Positions 55,023-63,884 of a stretch of 64,000 nt of DNA are shown here, piece by piece. The DNA comes from Nitratireductor sp. (GTDB lineage Bacteria; Pseudomonadota; Alphaproteobacteria; Rhizobiales; Rhizobiaceae). Both the position numbers and the translations under genes were made by a program. Position 1 is the stretch's first letter. Each line of letters opens with the position of its first letter. The stretch is taken from positions 124,001-188,000 of the forward strand of contig JACKJU010000009.1 of the NCBI GenBank assembly GCA_020637805.1, written 5' to 3'. The notes beneath the pieces were generated by a model that was not told the origin of the DNA, did no database searches, and was given only the letters and a program-made list of their open reading frames with translations.

Positions 55023-55961
55023 TCAGTTCTTGGGCTTGACCTGCACGCGAAGCCTGCCTCCCTCACGCGTGGCGGGGGAGGGCGTGACCAGCTCGCGCGA
55101 CGTTACCCTCGCCATTGGAGAGATGATCGATCTTGCGTCGGTTTCCAGCATCAGTTCGTCTGCGCCCCGCCTGGCTGCCCTGTCGATGATTTCCACCAGC
55201 GAAGCGGTCGTAGTATCCAGCGCCTTTGCAAGACTTGCTCCTTGGAGGAAATGAGAGAGAAACAGGGCGGACATGACATCGCCCGGCCCCTTGGGAGGAT
55301 TGGCAACCTCGCGGGTTTCGGCAAACCGGCCTTCGCCGCCAGTCCACAGCAGATTGCCGATACCGTCCTTCATGAAACCGGGCATGGAGGTGGCAACGAT
55401 GATGCGGTTCGTTCCAGTGCCGGCGATCAGGCTGGCTGCCTTCATGGCTTCGTCCAGCGTTTCTGCCGCCATTCCGGACAGTTGCGACAGTTCAAAACGG
55501 TTGGGTGTCACGATACGTGCGGTCGGCAGCAGGTGATCGCGCATCGCAAGGGCAGTTTCCTCGGCAACATATAGCTGGCCATTGTCGCCCATGACCGGGT
55601 CGAAGGCGTGGATTATCTGCGGATTTCTGGCGGTGATCTTCGCGATGAATCCGGCAACGGCGCGGGCCTGTGCAGGGTTGGCGATGTAACCTGTAAGGAT
55701 TGCGCCTACCTCGGCGAGCCATGGTGCTTCGGCCAGATCCTCCAGCAGGGCTTCGAATTCGGCATCGCCCGGAACGATGCGCGTGGCCTTTCCGTGTCCG
55801 GGATGGAAAGGCAGGACAATCGTCGGAATGGCCCAGACGGGATGGCCTAGCACTTCAAGCGCGAAAACGGCTGCGCGGTTGCCGACCGAGCCGCGGGCGA
55901 CATGGCTTGAAATTACAATTACCGTCTTTCTGGGCGCAATCTGTTTGCCGGTCTCGTACAT
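55023..55961 (-). CDS. pdxY: Pyridoxal kinase (PdxY-like)
   Basis: 312 residues from MYETGKQIAPRKTVIVISSHVARGSVGNRAAVFALE. Ribokinase fold: the N-terminal SHVARGSVGNRAA substrate loop, AILTGYIANPAQ, FDPVMGDNGQLYV, TPNRFELSQLSG and the C-terminal anion-hole PPKGPGDVMSALFLS (GPGD with catalytic Asp). It phosphorylates pyridoxal to PLP. It follows an 81-residue membrane protein gene by 5 bp. Confidence 0.92.
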   Translation of the reverse strand: MYETGKQIAPRKTVIVISSHVARGSVGNRAAVFALEVLGHPVWAIPTIVLPFHPGHGKATRIVPGDAEFEALLEDLAEAPWLAEVGAILTGYIANPAQARAVAGFIAKITARNPQIIHAFDPVMGDNGQLYVAEETALAMRDHLLPTARIVTPNRFELSQLSGMAAETLDEAMKAASLIAGTGTNRIIVATSMPGFMKDGIGNLLWTGGEGRFAETREVANPPKGPGDVMSALFLSHFLQGASLAKALDTTTASLVEIIDRAARRGADELMLETDARSIISPMARVTSRELVTPSPATREGGRLRVQVKPKN

Positions 55962-55966
55962 CTGGG

Positions 55967-56212
55967 TCACAAGGCATAGGTTGCGATAAGGTACACAGCA
56001 AGCACGGCGACTGTGATCCAGCCAAGCCATCTGCCAATCTTCTTGCCGAGGATTACCACGGGATCGTCTGCATCGTCTTCGGGAAGACGCTTGCGATTGT
56101 GCAGATCGGTCATGCGCGCAAGCGAAGAGGAACCGATCGATTCCGAATCGCGCTTCACCTCTTCGAGAATTCTTCGCGACTCGTTTTCTTCGTCAGGCTT
56201 GCGGCTCGCCAT
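55967..56212 (-). CDS. Small single-helix membrane protein, hypothetical
   Basis: 81 residues from MASRKPDEENESRRILEEVK with AGGAA upstream. A charged N-terminal region (about 1-58, rich in D/E/R/K/S) and one C-terminal membrane helix (about 60-80). No known domain. Translationally close (5 bp) to pyridoxal kinase, and so probably co-expressed. Confidence 0.65.
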   Translation of the reverse strand: MASRKPDEENESRRILEEVKRDSESIGSSSLARMTDLHNRKRLPEDDADDPVVILGKKIGRWLGWITVAVLAVYLIATYAL

Positions 56213-56362
56213 GCTGGTTCCTGTCTTCTTCAGCGCGGTATTTGCGCTTACCATGGTGTGGCAGTTCCACTATTATGCAGTTGGCGAACTGGCGGGGCCA
56301 AGGTGAGGCACCCGAAGCCGGAAACTGCAGCATCTCAATCAAAGCGAAACAGGAAGTGCACC

Positions 56363-56989
56363 ATGATTGCAACCTTTTCCCGCAACCCAAACGGTCTGTC
56401 TTGCGGCGCCGGAGCAAGGATCGCCGCGCTTATCCTGCTTGTCTTTTCGCTTTCCGGCTGCGGCATCAACAACATTCCCACCTATGAGGAAAATGCGCGG
56501 GCGAAGTGGAGCGAGGTACTGAACCAGTATCAGCGCCGTGCCGATCTCATTCCCAACCTGGTCGAGACCGTCAAGGGCTTTGCCGCGCAGGAAAAGGATG
56601 TCCTCACCTCCGTGGTGGAAGCGCGCGCCAAGGCAACGGCCACGCAGCTGCCATCGGACATTCTTACCGATCCCGACGCATTCAAGGCATTCCAGGAGAA
56701 CCAGTCGGCATTGTCCGGTGCATTGTCGCGCCTGCTCGTCACCGTGGAGCGGTACCCGGACCTGAAATCGAACCAGAACTTCCTGGCACTCCAGTCCCAG
56801 CTTGAGGGCACCGAGAACCGCATTGCAGTGGCGCGCCGCGACTACATCGAAGCGGTGCGGCTGTACAACACGGAACTGAAGACGATACCGGGCCGCTGGT
56901 GGCGCTCGATCATGTATTCCGACAGCATTCCCATGCAGACGTTTACCGTGGACGCAGAGACCCAGCAGAATCCGAAGGTGAAGTTCTGA
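56363..56989 (+). CDS. LemA family protein
   Basis: 208 residues from MIATFSRNPNGLSCGAG with AGGAAG upstream. A signal segment with lipobox LSGC, then the LemA four-helix region: YEENARAKWSEVLNQYQRRADLIPNLVETVKGFAAQEKDVLTSVVEARAKA; LKSNQNFLALQSQLEGTENRIAVARRDYIEAVRLYNTELKTIP. Role unclear. First of lemA-TPM-TPM. Confidence 0.93.
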   Translation: MIATFSRNPNGLSCGAGARIAALILLVFSLSGCGINNIPTYEENARAKWSEVLNQYQRRADLIPNLVETVKGFAAQEKDVLTSVVEARAKATATQLPSDILTDPDAFKAFQENQSALSGALSRLLVTVERYPDLKSNQNFLALQSQLEGTENRIAVARRDYIEAVRLYNTELKTIPGRWWRSIMYSDSIPMQTFTVDAETQQNPKVKF

Positions 56990-57026
56990 CCGGTCCGGAC
57001 GCAATGGCCTGAAACGCAGGTACGCG

Positions 57027-57983
57027 ATGAGAAACCAGTTTCGCATAGGCATCTTCGCGTTGTGCGTATTGGCGACCGCTATCGCCGCGATGCTGTTCGC
57101 CCGGCAACTGCCTTCTTCTCAACCCGTGTTTGCCGGTGCCGGGTACAGTGTTCACAATGCATGGCCGCAATCGGTGCTGGCGGACATCGACACATCGACG
57201 GCACCCGTTTCTGCGCAAGTGGTTCCAGGCAGCGGCTATTCGTTTCCGGCGCTCACCGGCCGGGTAGTCGACAATGCGGGGCTGCTGCCACCGTCAGACG
57301 AAACGGCGCTGATTGCGAAGCTTGAGGCGTTCGAGGCGCGGTCGAGTGATCAGCTGGTGGTTTCCACGATTGCCTCGCTTGATGGTGCCAACCTGGAGGA
57401 CTTCGCCAACCAGTTGTTCCGCCACTGGCAACTCGGACAGGCTGACGAAAACAACGGGGTTCTGCTGCTTGTCGCCCGCGATGACCGCAAGATTAGAATC
57501 GAGGTTGGCTATGGTCTGGAAGGCATTTTGACCGACGCTTTGTCGCGTCTTGTCATCGAGAATGTCATCGTTCCGAAGTTCCGCGCCGGGGATTTCGCCG
57601 GCGGCATCGTCGAGGGAGCCGATGCGATCATACAGGTTCTCTCGGGTGACTCCGCCGAACTGGAAGCCCGCTACCGGCGGGTTCAGGAAAACCGTGACTG
57701 GACGGACAATGTGGACTGGTTCCAGGTTGCCTTCTTCACGATCTGGGCAATGCTGTTTTTCGGGCCACTGGCGGCAGCAATCCTTTGGCCGCTGTTTGGC
57801 AAGAAGACGGGCAAGCATACCTATCGCTGGCTCGGCATCGACATGACCGTTGGCGGCAGCTCGGGCCGCTCGGGCCGTGGCGGCGGATGGTCGTCAGGCG
57901 GTGGAGGCTGGTCGAGCGGCGGCGGCGGATTTTCCGGCGGTGGCGGATCGTCGGGCGGCGGCGGCGCGTCGGGAGGCTGGTAG
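57027..57983 (+). CDS. TPM-domain membrane protein with Gly/Ser-rich tail (YgcG-like)
   Basis: 318 residues. An N-terminal helix (about 7-25), TPM domain (about 78-205: GRVVDNAGLLPPSDETALIAKLEAFEARSSDQLVVSTIASLDG; NGVLLLVARDDRKIRIEVGYGLEG), a second helix (about 232-258) and a Gly/Ser/Trp tail ending GGGGASGGW. This layout is typical of YgcG/TPM_phosphatase proteins that pair with LemA. Next gene starts on the base after its stop. Confidence 0.92.
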   Translation: MRNQFRIGIFALCVLATAIAAMLFARQLPSSQPVFAGAGYSVHNAWPQSVLADIDTSTAPVSAQVVPGSGYSFPALTGRVVDNAGLLPPSDETALIAKLEAFEARSSDQLVVSTIASLDGANLEDFANQLFRHWQLGQADENNGVLLLVARDDRKIRIEVGYGLEGILTDALSRLVIENVIVPKFRAGDFAGGIVEGADAIIQVLSGDSAELEARYRRVQENRDWTDNVDWFQVAFFTIWAMLFFGPLAAAILWPLFGKKTGKHTYRWLGIDMTVGGSSGRSGRGGGWSSGGGGWSSGGGGFSGGGGSSGGGGASGGW

Positions 57984-58619
57984 ATGTCGGAACGGATCAG
58001 CAAGGCGGAACGCGAGGCGATACGCGCGGCAATTGAGGCGGCGGAAACGCGCACAAGTGCCGAGATTTTTGCCGTTCTTGCCGAGCGGAGCGATGACTAC
58101 CGTCATGTTGCCGCCTTTCATTTGGCCCTTTGGATTTTCGCGGCTGCTTTCACCTTAGCGCTGTGGGCACAGTGGCAGGGATTCGCACTCCCTGCAGTTA
58201 CACTCTCGGCGGGAGGCATTGCGGCATTCCTGAGCGGGTATGTCCTTTTCAACCTGTTTCCCAGCCTTGCGATCCTGTTGACGCCGCACCGTTTGCAGCG
58301 CGAGCGGGCGCATCGCAACGCGACGCACCAGTTTCTGGCGCACGGCGTGGATCACACCAGCGGCCGCAGCGGGGTGCTGGTTTTCGTTTCGCTTGAGGAA
58401 CGGTTCGCGGAAGTTGTGGTCGATTCCGCCATCGAGGCGAAGCTTGGCCGGGAACCCTGGTTCGAGGTAGTGGAGGTAATGGTTGAGCACTGCCGGGAGG
58501 GCAGACTGGCGGAAGCTTATCTGGATGCCATCCCCGTCATTGCCGGCCTGCTGGAGGACAGCTTTCCTCCGGGTTCTGCGGAAGTCAACGAACTGGACGA
58601 CAAGCTCGTCATCATCTGA
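57984..58619 (+). CDS. TPM-domain membrane protein, second paralogue
   Basis: 211 residues, ATG directly after the TPM gene stop. Two membrane helices (about 42-62, 70-95) lie between an N-terminal helix and a TPM-like end (TSGRSGVLVFVSLEERFAEVVVDSAIEAKLGREPWFEVVEVMVEHCREGRLAEAYLDAI). Matches the COG3762-type partner that follows LemA and YgcG in many proteobacteria. Function unknown; acts in the inner membrane. Confidence 0.88.
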   Translation: MSERISKAEREAIRAAIEAAETRTSAEIFAVLAERSDDYRHVAAFHLALWIFAAAFTLALWAQWQGFALPAVTLSAGGIAAFLSGYVLFNLFPSLAILLTPHRLQRERAHRNATHQFLAHGVDHTSGRSGVLVFVSLEERFAEVVVDSAIEAKLGREPWFEVVEVMVEHCREGRLAEAYLDAIPVIAGLLEDSFPPGSAEVNELDDKLVII

Positions 58620-58774
58620 AAATCGGGTATTCGGCGTGGACCGGTCCGGAAGATTTTGGCGTTGGTCTTTGATTGTTGCTGGCATATGCTCACCTCGACG
58701 CAGAAATGGCCGAAACTGTTTCACCGTCGGGTGTAAACAGATTGCTTCAGCAAGCGACTGATTTCATTTACGCA

Positions 58775-58806
58775 TTTCGATTTTTTCGATTCCGTCAAAA
58801 TCGAAA
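58775..58806. repeat. 10-bp inverted repeat upstream of the MFS gene
   Basis: TTTCGATTTT (58775-58784) and AAAATCGAAA (58797-58806) are perfect complements, extended by GCA/TGC past one mismatch. It ends 26 bases before the MFS ATG and is followed by GCTCTAGAGC, another small palindrome. The remaining part of 58620-58832 shows no gene. Confidence 0.65.
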
Positions 58807-58832
58807 CTGCTCTAGAGCGGTTGGGGGACAAG

Positions 58833-60248
58833 ATGACAACGGATGCCGGCGGCCCGCAGGGGCAATCGAGGTCTGCGGAAAAGAATCTTGCTCGAACAGA
58901 CCGCAAGGGCCTGTTTGGCTGGATGATGTTCGACTGGGCCGCACAGCCGTTCTTCACGGTCATCACCACCTTCGTGTTCGGACCCTATTTCGTTTCGCGG
59001 CTCGCAGCCGATCCGGCCCAGGGGCAGGCGGTATGGTCCTACGGCATCGCAGCCGCAGGATTCATGATAGCGATCCTGTCGCCCATACTTGGCTCGATTG
59101 CCGACCAGACGGGCCCGCGAAAACCCTGGATCGGATTCTTCGCGATCCTCAAGATCATTGCCCTGTGCATGCTCTGGTTCGCGGCTCCAGGCTCCAACAT
59201 CTACTGGGTAATCGCGGTCTACGCGCTGGCCATGTTTGCCGCCGAATTCTCGATCGTATTCAACGATTCGATGCTTCCGCGACTGACGACCAATGAAACG
59301 GTGGGCCGTGTTTCCAATATCGCCTGGGGGCTTGGCTATCTGGGCGGCATGATAATGCTGATTGTCGTAGTGGGCCTGCTTGCCGCAAGTCCCGAGACGG
59401 GAAAGACCTATCTGGGTTTGTCTCCCCTGTTTGGCCTCGATCCAGCAATGGCGGAAGGGGACAGGATCGCAGGCCCGCTATCCGCACTCTGGTACCTGAT
59501 CTTCATTCTGCCGATGTTCCTGTTCACGCCTGATTCCACCGGGCGGCGCAAGCTTGGCGAAGCAGTGCGCTTGGGCATTTCGGAGCTGAAACAAACCCTT
59601 GGAGAGGCACGCAGGCGTCCGGGTATCTTCCGCTTTCTCATTGCGCGGATGATCTATCAGGATGGCGTCAACGCACTCTTGACCATCGGCGGCGCCTTTG
59701 CAGCGGCGATGTTCGGCTGGATGACAGCGGAAATCGGTATTTTCGGGATCATCCTCAATATCGTTGCCATCCCGTCCTCGTTTGCAGCTGCGTGGTTCGA
59801 TACCAAATTCGGTTCGAAATGGGTGGTCACCATGTCCGTGGTCTGTCTTACGATCGCGACCATCGGCATTGTTTCAACCGGACCAGGCTACACTTTCTTT
59901 GGGCTGCTGCCTTTGCCGGGTGCTGACACGGGAGGATTGTTCGGCACGCCATCGGAGAAGGCCTACATCGCCTTTGGCCTGCTTATCGGGCTTGCCTTCG
60001 GGCCGGTTCAGGCGTCTTCACGCTCATGGCTGGCGCGAAGTGTTTCCGAAGACGAGGCAGGCCGCTATTTCGGCATCTATGCCCTTGCAGGGCGAGCAAC
60101 CAGCTTCATGGCGCCCCTGACGATAGGTATCGTTACCTCCATATTCGCGTCCCCGCGCGCAGGTATGTCGGTCATCATCATCTTCCTGCTGGTAGGGCTG
60201 TTCATTGCAAGGGGCACGCCCTATCCGGCGGACAAGCCCAAAGGCTGA
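58833..60248 (+). CDS. UMF1-type MFS transporter (Atg22-like)
   Basis: 471 residues from MTTDAGGPQGQSRSAEK with GGGGGACAAG upstream. Twelve membrane helices; the opening WMMFDWAAQPFFTVITTFVFGPYF, ILGSIADQTGPRKPWIG and NDSMLPRLTTNETVGRVSNIAWGLGYLGGM are signatures of the UMF1/Atg22-like branch. Substrates of bacterial members are not settled. Convergent with purH. Confidence 0.9.
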   Translation: MTTDAGGPQGQSRSAEKNLARTDRKGLFGWMMFDWAAQPFFTVITTFVFGPYFVSRLAADPAQGQAVWSYGIAAAGFMIAILSPILGSIADQTGPRKPWIGFFAILKIIALCMLWFAAPGSNIYWVIAVYALAMFAAEFSIVFNDSMLPRLTTNETVGRVSNIAWGLGYLGGMIMLIVVVGLLAASPETGKTYLGLSPLFGLDPAMAEGDRIAGPLSALWYLIFILPMFLFTPDSTGRRKLGEAVRLGISELKQTLGEARRRPGIFRFLIARMIYQDGVNALLTIGGAFAAAMFGWMTAEIGIFGIILNIVAIPSSFAAAWFDTKFGSKWVVTMSVVCLTIATIGIVSTGPGYTFFGLLPLPGADTGGLFGTPSEKAYIAFGLLIGLAFGPVQASSRSWLARSVSEDEAGRYFGIYALAGRATSFMAPLTIGIVTSIFASPRAGMSVIIIFLLVGLFIARGTPYPADKPKG

Positions 60249-60280
60249 CGAGATTTGAAGCGGAACCGCCCGGGTGCCCG

Positions 60281-60309
60281 AAAACAAAAAAGGGGCCGCA
60301 AGGCCCCTT
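60281..60309 (-). terminator. Rho-independent terminator of purH
   Basis: AAGGGGCC (60290-60297) pairs with GGCCCCTT (60302-60309), followed on the minus strand by TTTTTTGTTTT. It lies between the convergent purH and MFS genes. Confidence 0.88.
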
Positions 60310-60332
60310 ATGCTGATGATCCGATGGTTCGT

Positions 60333-61949
60333 TCAATGCCTGAAATGGCGCATTCCCGTGAACACCATGGCGATGCCTGCTTCGTCCGCGGCAGCGATGA
60401 CCTCGTCATCGCGCATCGAGCCACCGGGCTGGATGACCGCCGTTGCGCCTGCCTCGACGGCTGACAGCAGGCCATCGGCGAACGGGAAGAAGGCATCGGA
60501 GGCGACCACGCTGCCCCGGGTCGTCGGCTCTGCGGCACCCGCCGTTTCTGCGGCGTCGATTGCTTTGCGTGCCGCGATCCGGGAGGAATCCACGCGGCTC
60601 ATCTGACCGGCGCCAACGCCCACAGTTGCGCCATCCTTGACATAGACGATGGCATTCGACTTGACGTGTTTTGCAACGCGGAAGGCAAATAGAAGGTCTG
60701 CCAGTTCCTGTTCGGTCGGCGCTCGCCGGGTAACCGTTTTCAGGCTGTCCAGGGTCACACGGCCATTGTCGCGGTTCTGGACCAGAAGACCGCCGGAAAC
60801 CGTTTTGACGAACAGTCCCGGTGCAGATGGGTCGGCCAGGCCGCCGGTGGTCAGAAGGCGCAGGTTCTTCTTGGCGGCAATGATCTCGCTTGCTTCAGCC
60901 GAGACCGATGGTGCGATGATGACCTCGGTGAATATCTTGACGATCTCGGATGCCGCTTCTGCGTCGAGTTCGCGGTTCAGCGCAACGATGCCGCCGAAGG
61001 CGGAAACCGTGTCGCATGCAAAGGCCTTTTCATAGGCCTCGCGCAGGCTATCACCAGTTGCCACGCCGCAGGGGTTGGCGTGCTTGATGATGGCCACGGC
61101 AGCGCGTTCGGCAGGATCGAACTCGCTGACAAGTTCGAAGGCAGCGTCGGTGTCATTGATGTTGTTGTAGGACAGTTGCTTGCCCTGATGCTGGGCCGCG
61201 GTCGCGACGCCCGGACGTTTCTCAGCCGTATGATAGAAGGCGGCACTTTGATGCGGGTTTTCGCCGTAGCGCAGTTCTTCTGACTTGTGGCCGCCAATGG
61301 CGAAGTTCACGGGAAGAAGATCGCCGGTCTGCTCGGCAAACCAGCGCGAGATCGAAGCATCGTAGCGTGCCGTGAGCCCGTATGCCTTGGCAGCGAGCTT
61401 TTTCCTCAGTTCCAGTGTGGTCTTGCCGCCATTCGCTGAGAGTTGACCGGTCAATTCGTCATAGTCGGCGGGATCGGTGACGATTGTCACATAGGCGTGG
61501 TTCTTGGCGGAGGCGCGGATCATGGCCGGTCCGCCGATGTCGATGTTCTCGACGCAGTTGGCATAGTCGGCGCCGGAGGCAACGGTTTCCTCGAAGGGGT
61601 AGAGGTTGACGACGACAATATCGATGGGCTCGATATTGTGAGCGGTCATGGCCTCGGCATGTTCGGCGTCGTCACGGATGCCGAGCAGGCCGCCATGCAC
61701 GCCGGGATGCAGTGTCTTGACGCGGCCATCCATGATCTCGGGAAAACCGGTGAGGCTGCTGACGTCTTTTACCGGCAGTCCTGCATCGGCAATTGCCTTG
61801 GCCGTGCCGCCGGTGGATACCAGTTCGATGCCTTGTTCGGACAGCGCCCTTGCAAGATCGATGATTCCGGTCTTGTCGGAGACGGAGAGCAACGCCCTTC
61901 CGGCCTTCACGAGATCGGGGGCGGGAATGTTCTTGGATTTGACGGCCAT
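60333..61949 (-). CDS. purH: Bifunctional AICAR transformylase/IMP cyclohydrolase
   Basis: 538 residues from MAVKSKNIPAPDLVKAGRALLSVSDKTGI. N-terminal MGS-like cyclohydrolase (LVSTGGTAKAI; DGRVKTLHPGVHGGLL) and C-terminal transformylase with the catalytic KHANPCGVA and GSVVASDAFFPFADGL. It carries out the last two steps of IMP synthesis. Downstream of the heparinase-like gene on the same strand, as in many rhizobia. Confidence 0.98.
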   Translation of the reverse strand: MAVKSKNIPAPDLVKAGRALLSVSDKTGIIDLARALSEQGIELVSTGGTAKAIADAGLPVKDVSSLTGFPEIMDGRVKTLHPGVHGGLLGIRDDAEHAEAMTAHNIEPIDIVVVNLYPFEETVASGADYANCVENIDIGGPAMIRASAKNHAYVTIVTDPADYDELTGQLSANGGKTTLELRKKLAAKAYGLTARYDASISRWFAEQTGDLLPVNFAIGGHKSEELRYGENPHQSAAFYHTAEKRPGVATAAQHQGKQLSYNNINDTDAAFELVSEFDPAERAAVAIIKHANPCGVATGDSLREAYEKAFACDTVSAFGGIVALNRELDAEAASEIVKIFTEVIIAPSVSAEASEIIAAKKNLRLLTTGGLADPSAPGLFVKTVSGGLLVQNRDNGRVTLDSLKTVTRRAPTEQELADLLFAFRVAKHVKSNAIVYVKDGATVGVGAGQMSRVDSSRIAARKAIDAAETAGAAEPTTRGSVVASDAFFPFADGLLSAVEAGATAVIQPGGSMRDDEVIAAADEAGIAMVFTGMRHFRH

Positions 61950-62048
61950 GAGTTTTTCCGGAATTGGGACGGGAAACCGTGTTTCCGGGCAGTGCCGGAA
62001 GCCGGTTGCCGGTCGTCTATCACGCGCCGCCAAAAGGATAAACCGGCA

Positions 62049-62064
62049 TGCGGAATTTTCCGCA
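62049..62064. repeat. Palindrome between the heparinase-like gene and purH
   Basis: TGCGGAA-TT-TTCCGCA, 10 bp past the heparinase-like stop and 100 bp before purH. Possible operator or short hairpin; no T-run. Confidence 0.4.
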
Positions 62065-62073
62065 GACGAATGG

Positions 62074-63780
62074 TCACATCCGGCCCTGGGCAGCCGAGGT
62101 GGTAGTGTCCCGCTGTATGATCCAGCGGACTTCCGGCGTGTCGCGGGAATCGCCCTCGAGCACGATCTGTTTGGTTCTGCGCGGCCCGTTGACCGAGGCT
62201 ATGAAGATGCTGTCCTCGATCTGCGGGATTGCATCGATGCAGACCAGCCGCCAGGTAATCCCCTTGCCGCACATCAGAATGATGGTGTTGGGATTGCTGC
62301 CCTTGCCCGCGCTTACCGAGGGATGCAGGTGGAAGCGAATGGCAAACTGCACAGGCCGCTTTTTCGCAACCGGCTTGCCACCCTTGGCCGTGAACCTGTC
62401 GATGCCCTTGATGACATTGCCATCTGCTTCCAGGCGAAGCATGCGCGAATGGATAACGCCAAACGGTTTCAGGTAGCCGTCATGGCTGGCATCGAATTGA
62501 GTTGAGCTGTCGTCTTGTCCGGAGCGGCGGCAGATCACCCTTGAGGGGCCGGAAACGATACGGTCGCGCAGGAAGCGGACGAAGCGCGTTCCGGAATAGA
62601 AGCGGCTCGAGGAAGTGTTGTTGATTGTAGCCGTGTTGTGGGCAGCTGTTGCTCGGGCCGTGCGCAGGAGTTCGCTGTCCTCCTTGGCGGGCATGCCGCA
62701 ATTGACCATCACCGGACAGGTGCCGGAAGAAAACTCGAAGGAGAGGGTGCCAGCGCTGGCGCGTTCGGAAAGGACGCCCGTTGGCGGTTTTCCGGTATCG
62801 GCAATGATGATCGTGTCGCCAAGCATCATCCGCTGGTAACCGGAATCGGTCGCGCTTTGCGGCGGTGTTCCCAGTGAATCGTCATAGCGCAGGAGCGTCG
62901 AGACAAGATCGGACTGCATGGGGCCGACACCATTGAAGCGCGCGAACGACCCGTCGCCCAGACGGTAGAACTTCATCGCCACCATCATGCGGTCGATCGC
63001 CGACACCATCTCCTGGCCGGGTGCGTGGCCAAACCGCGCATAGGCTTCGCGAAGCGGAAGCAACAATGCCAGAATGTTGAGGATGTTTGCCGGATTGCGC
63101 GTGATGTGGCTGCCGTCGGGCAAGATCTGGCGGTTCAACTCGTCGCAGAGGTTCTTGCCGGCCCTGCGAAGATAGATGTCCTGGCGGTCAACACAGATCT
63201 GGGCATAGGCGAGCGCGATCCGCGCGGTCAGGCGCGGCATGCCGTTTGCGGCATCATTGGCGGAGAGCTTGAGAAATCGAATGTGCAGGCCAATGGATTT
63301 GAGCCAGTTGCGATAGAAGACCGGATCTGCACTTTCGATCACTGGCACTGAATGGCATATCCACGAAATCAGCCGCTTTGCAGCGATTTCCTCGTTCCAG
63401 GCAATTGAACCCGATGGCTTGCCGTGGGAGGCCATCCAGTCGCGAATAAGCGCTTTCGCATTGTTCGTGGCCATTCCCGTGCTCGCGGCGTCGAGATGGC
63501 GCAACCACTGGAAAGCATGCAGTTCGCGCTGCCATTGCAGCGGCACGCCTTTTTCCCTGAAGGGGTCCCGCCCGTCGAGATCGACCATGCGGCCGGCAAG
63601 AAAATAGCGGCCGGAATAGATGTCCATTGCCGTGGCAGGGTCGCAATTGCGAACGTCCTGGGGGGCAAGAAGCAGACGCTCAGGCGTATTGCCGGCAAAC
63701 AGGCGCGCATAGGGGCGCTTGCGCATCCGGCGCGCAAGCCGGCGCATTGCTTCTGCTCCTGCCTGACCAATGGTCTTCAT
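62074..63780 (-). CDS. Heparinase II/III-like protein
   Basis: 568 residues from MKTIGQAGAEAMRRLARRM, chosen because GGGAAATC precedes it; ATG at 63792 adds four. N-terminal helical toroid part (about 60-320; FQWLRHLDA, NWLKSIGLHIRFLKLSAND, PDGSHITRNPANILNILALLLPL) and C-terminal beta-sandwich (DTIIIADTGKPP, ATAAHNTATINNTSSSRF). The ARATAAHNT stretch matches the family's active-region pattern. Predicted polysaccharide lyase, substrate unknown. No signal peptide was seen. Between rsmB and purH. Confidence 0.88.
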   Translation of the reverse strand: MKTIGQAGAEAMRRLARRMRKRPYARLFAGNTPERLLLAPQDVRNCDPATAMDIYSGRYFLAGRMVDLDGRDPFREKGVPLQWQRELHAFQWLRHLDAASTGMATNNAKALIRDWMASHGKPSGSIAWNEEIAAKRLISWICHSVPVIESADPVFYRNWLKSIGLHIRFLKLSANDAANGMPRLTARIALAYAQICVDRQDIYLRRAGKNLCDELNRQILPDGSHITRNPANILNILALLLPLREAYARFGHAPGQEMVSAIDRMMVAMKFYRLGDGSFARFNGVGPMQSDLVSTLLRYDDSLGTPPQSATDSGYQRMMLGDTIIIADTGKPPTGVLSERASAGTLSFEFSSGTCPVMVNCGMPAKEDSELLRTARATAAHNTATINNTSSSRFYSGTRFVRFLRDRIVSGPSRVICRRSGQDDSSTQFDASHDGYLKPFGVIHSRMLRLEADGNVIKGIDRFTAKGGKPVAKKRPVQFAIRFHLHPSVSAGKGSNPNTIILMCGKGITWRLVCIDAIPQIEDSIFIASVNGPRRTKQIVLEGDSRDTPEVRWIIQRDTTTSAAQGRM

Positions 63781-63800
63781 GATTTCCCGCATCTTGATAG

Positions 63801-63829
63801 GCGGTCAGGTACGAATCTCACCTGACCGC
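63801..63829. repeat. Perfect 10-bp inverted repeat before the heparinase-like gene
   Basis: GCGGTCAGGT (63801-63810) and ACCTGACCGC (63820-63829) with a 9-nt spacer. Lies 20 bases before the chosen start. It could be an mRNA hairpin (weak terminator of rsmB, lacking T) or an operator. Confidence 0.55.
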
Positions 63830-63884
63830 AGCGGCCAATATGAATCCAAACCGTTCGCGAGGCAAACACGTTCGGTTCCAGGCA

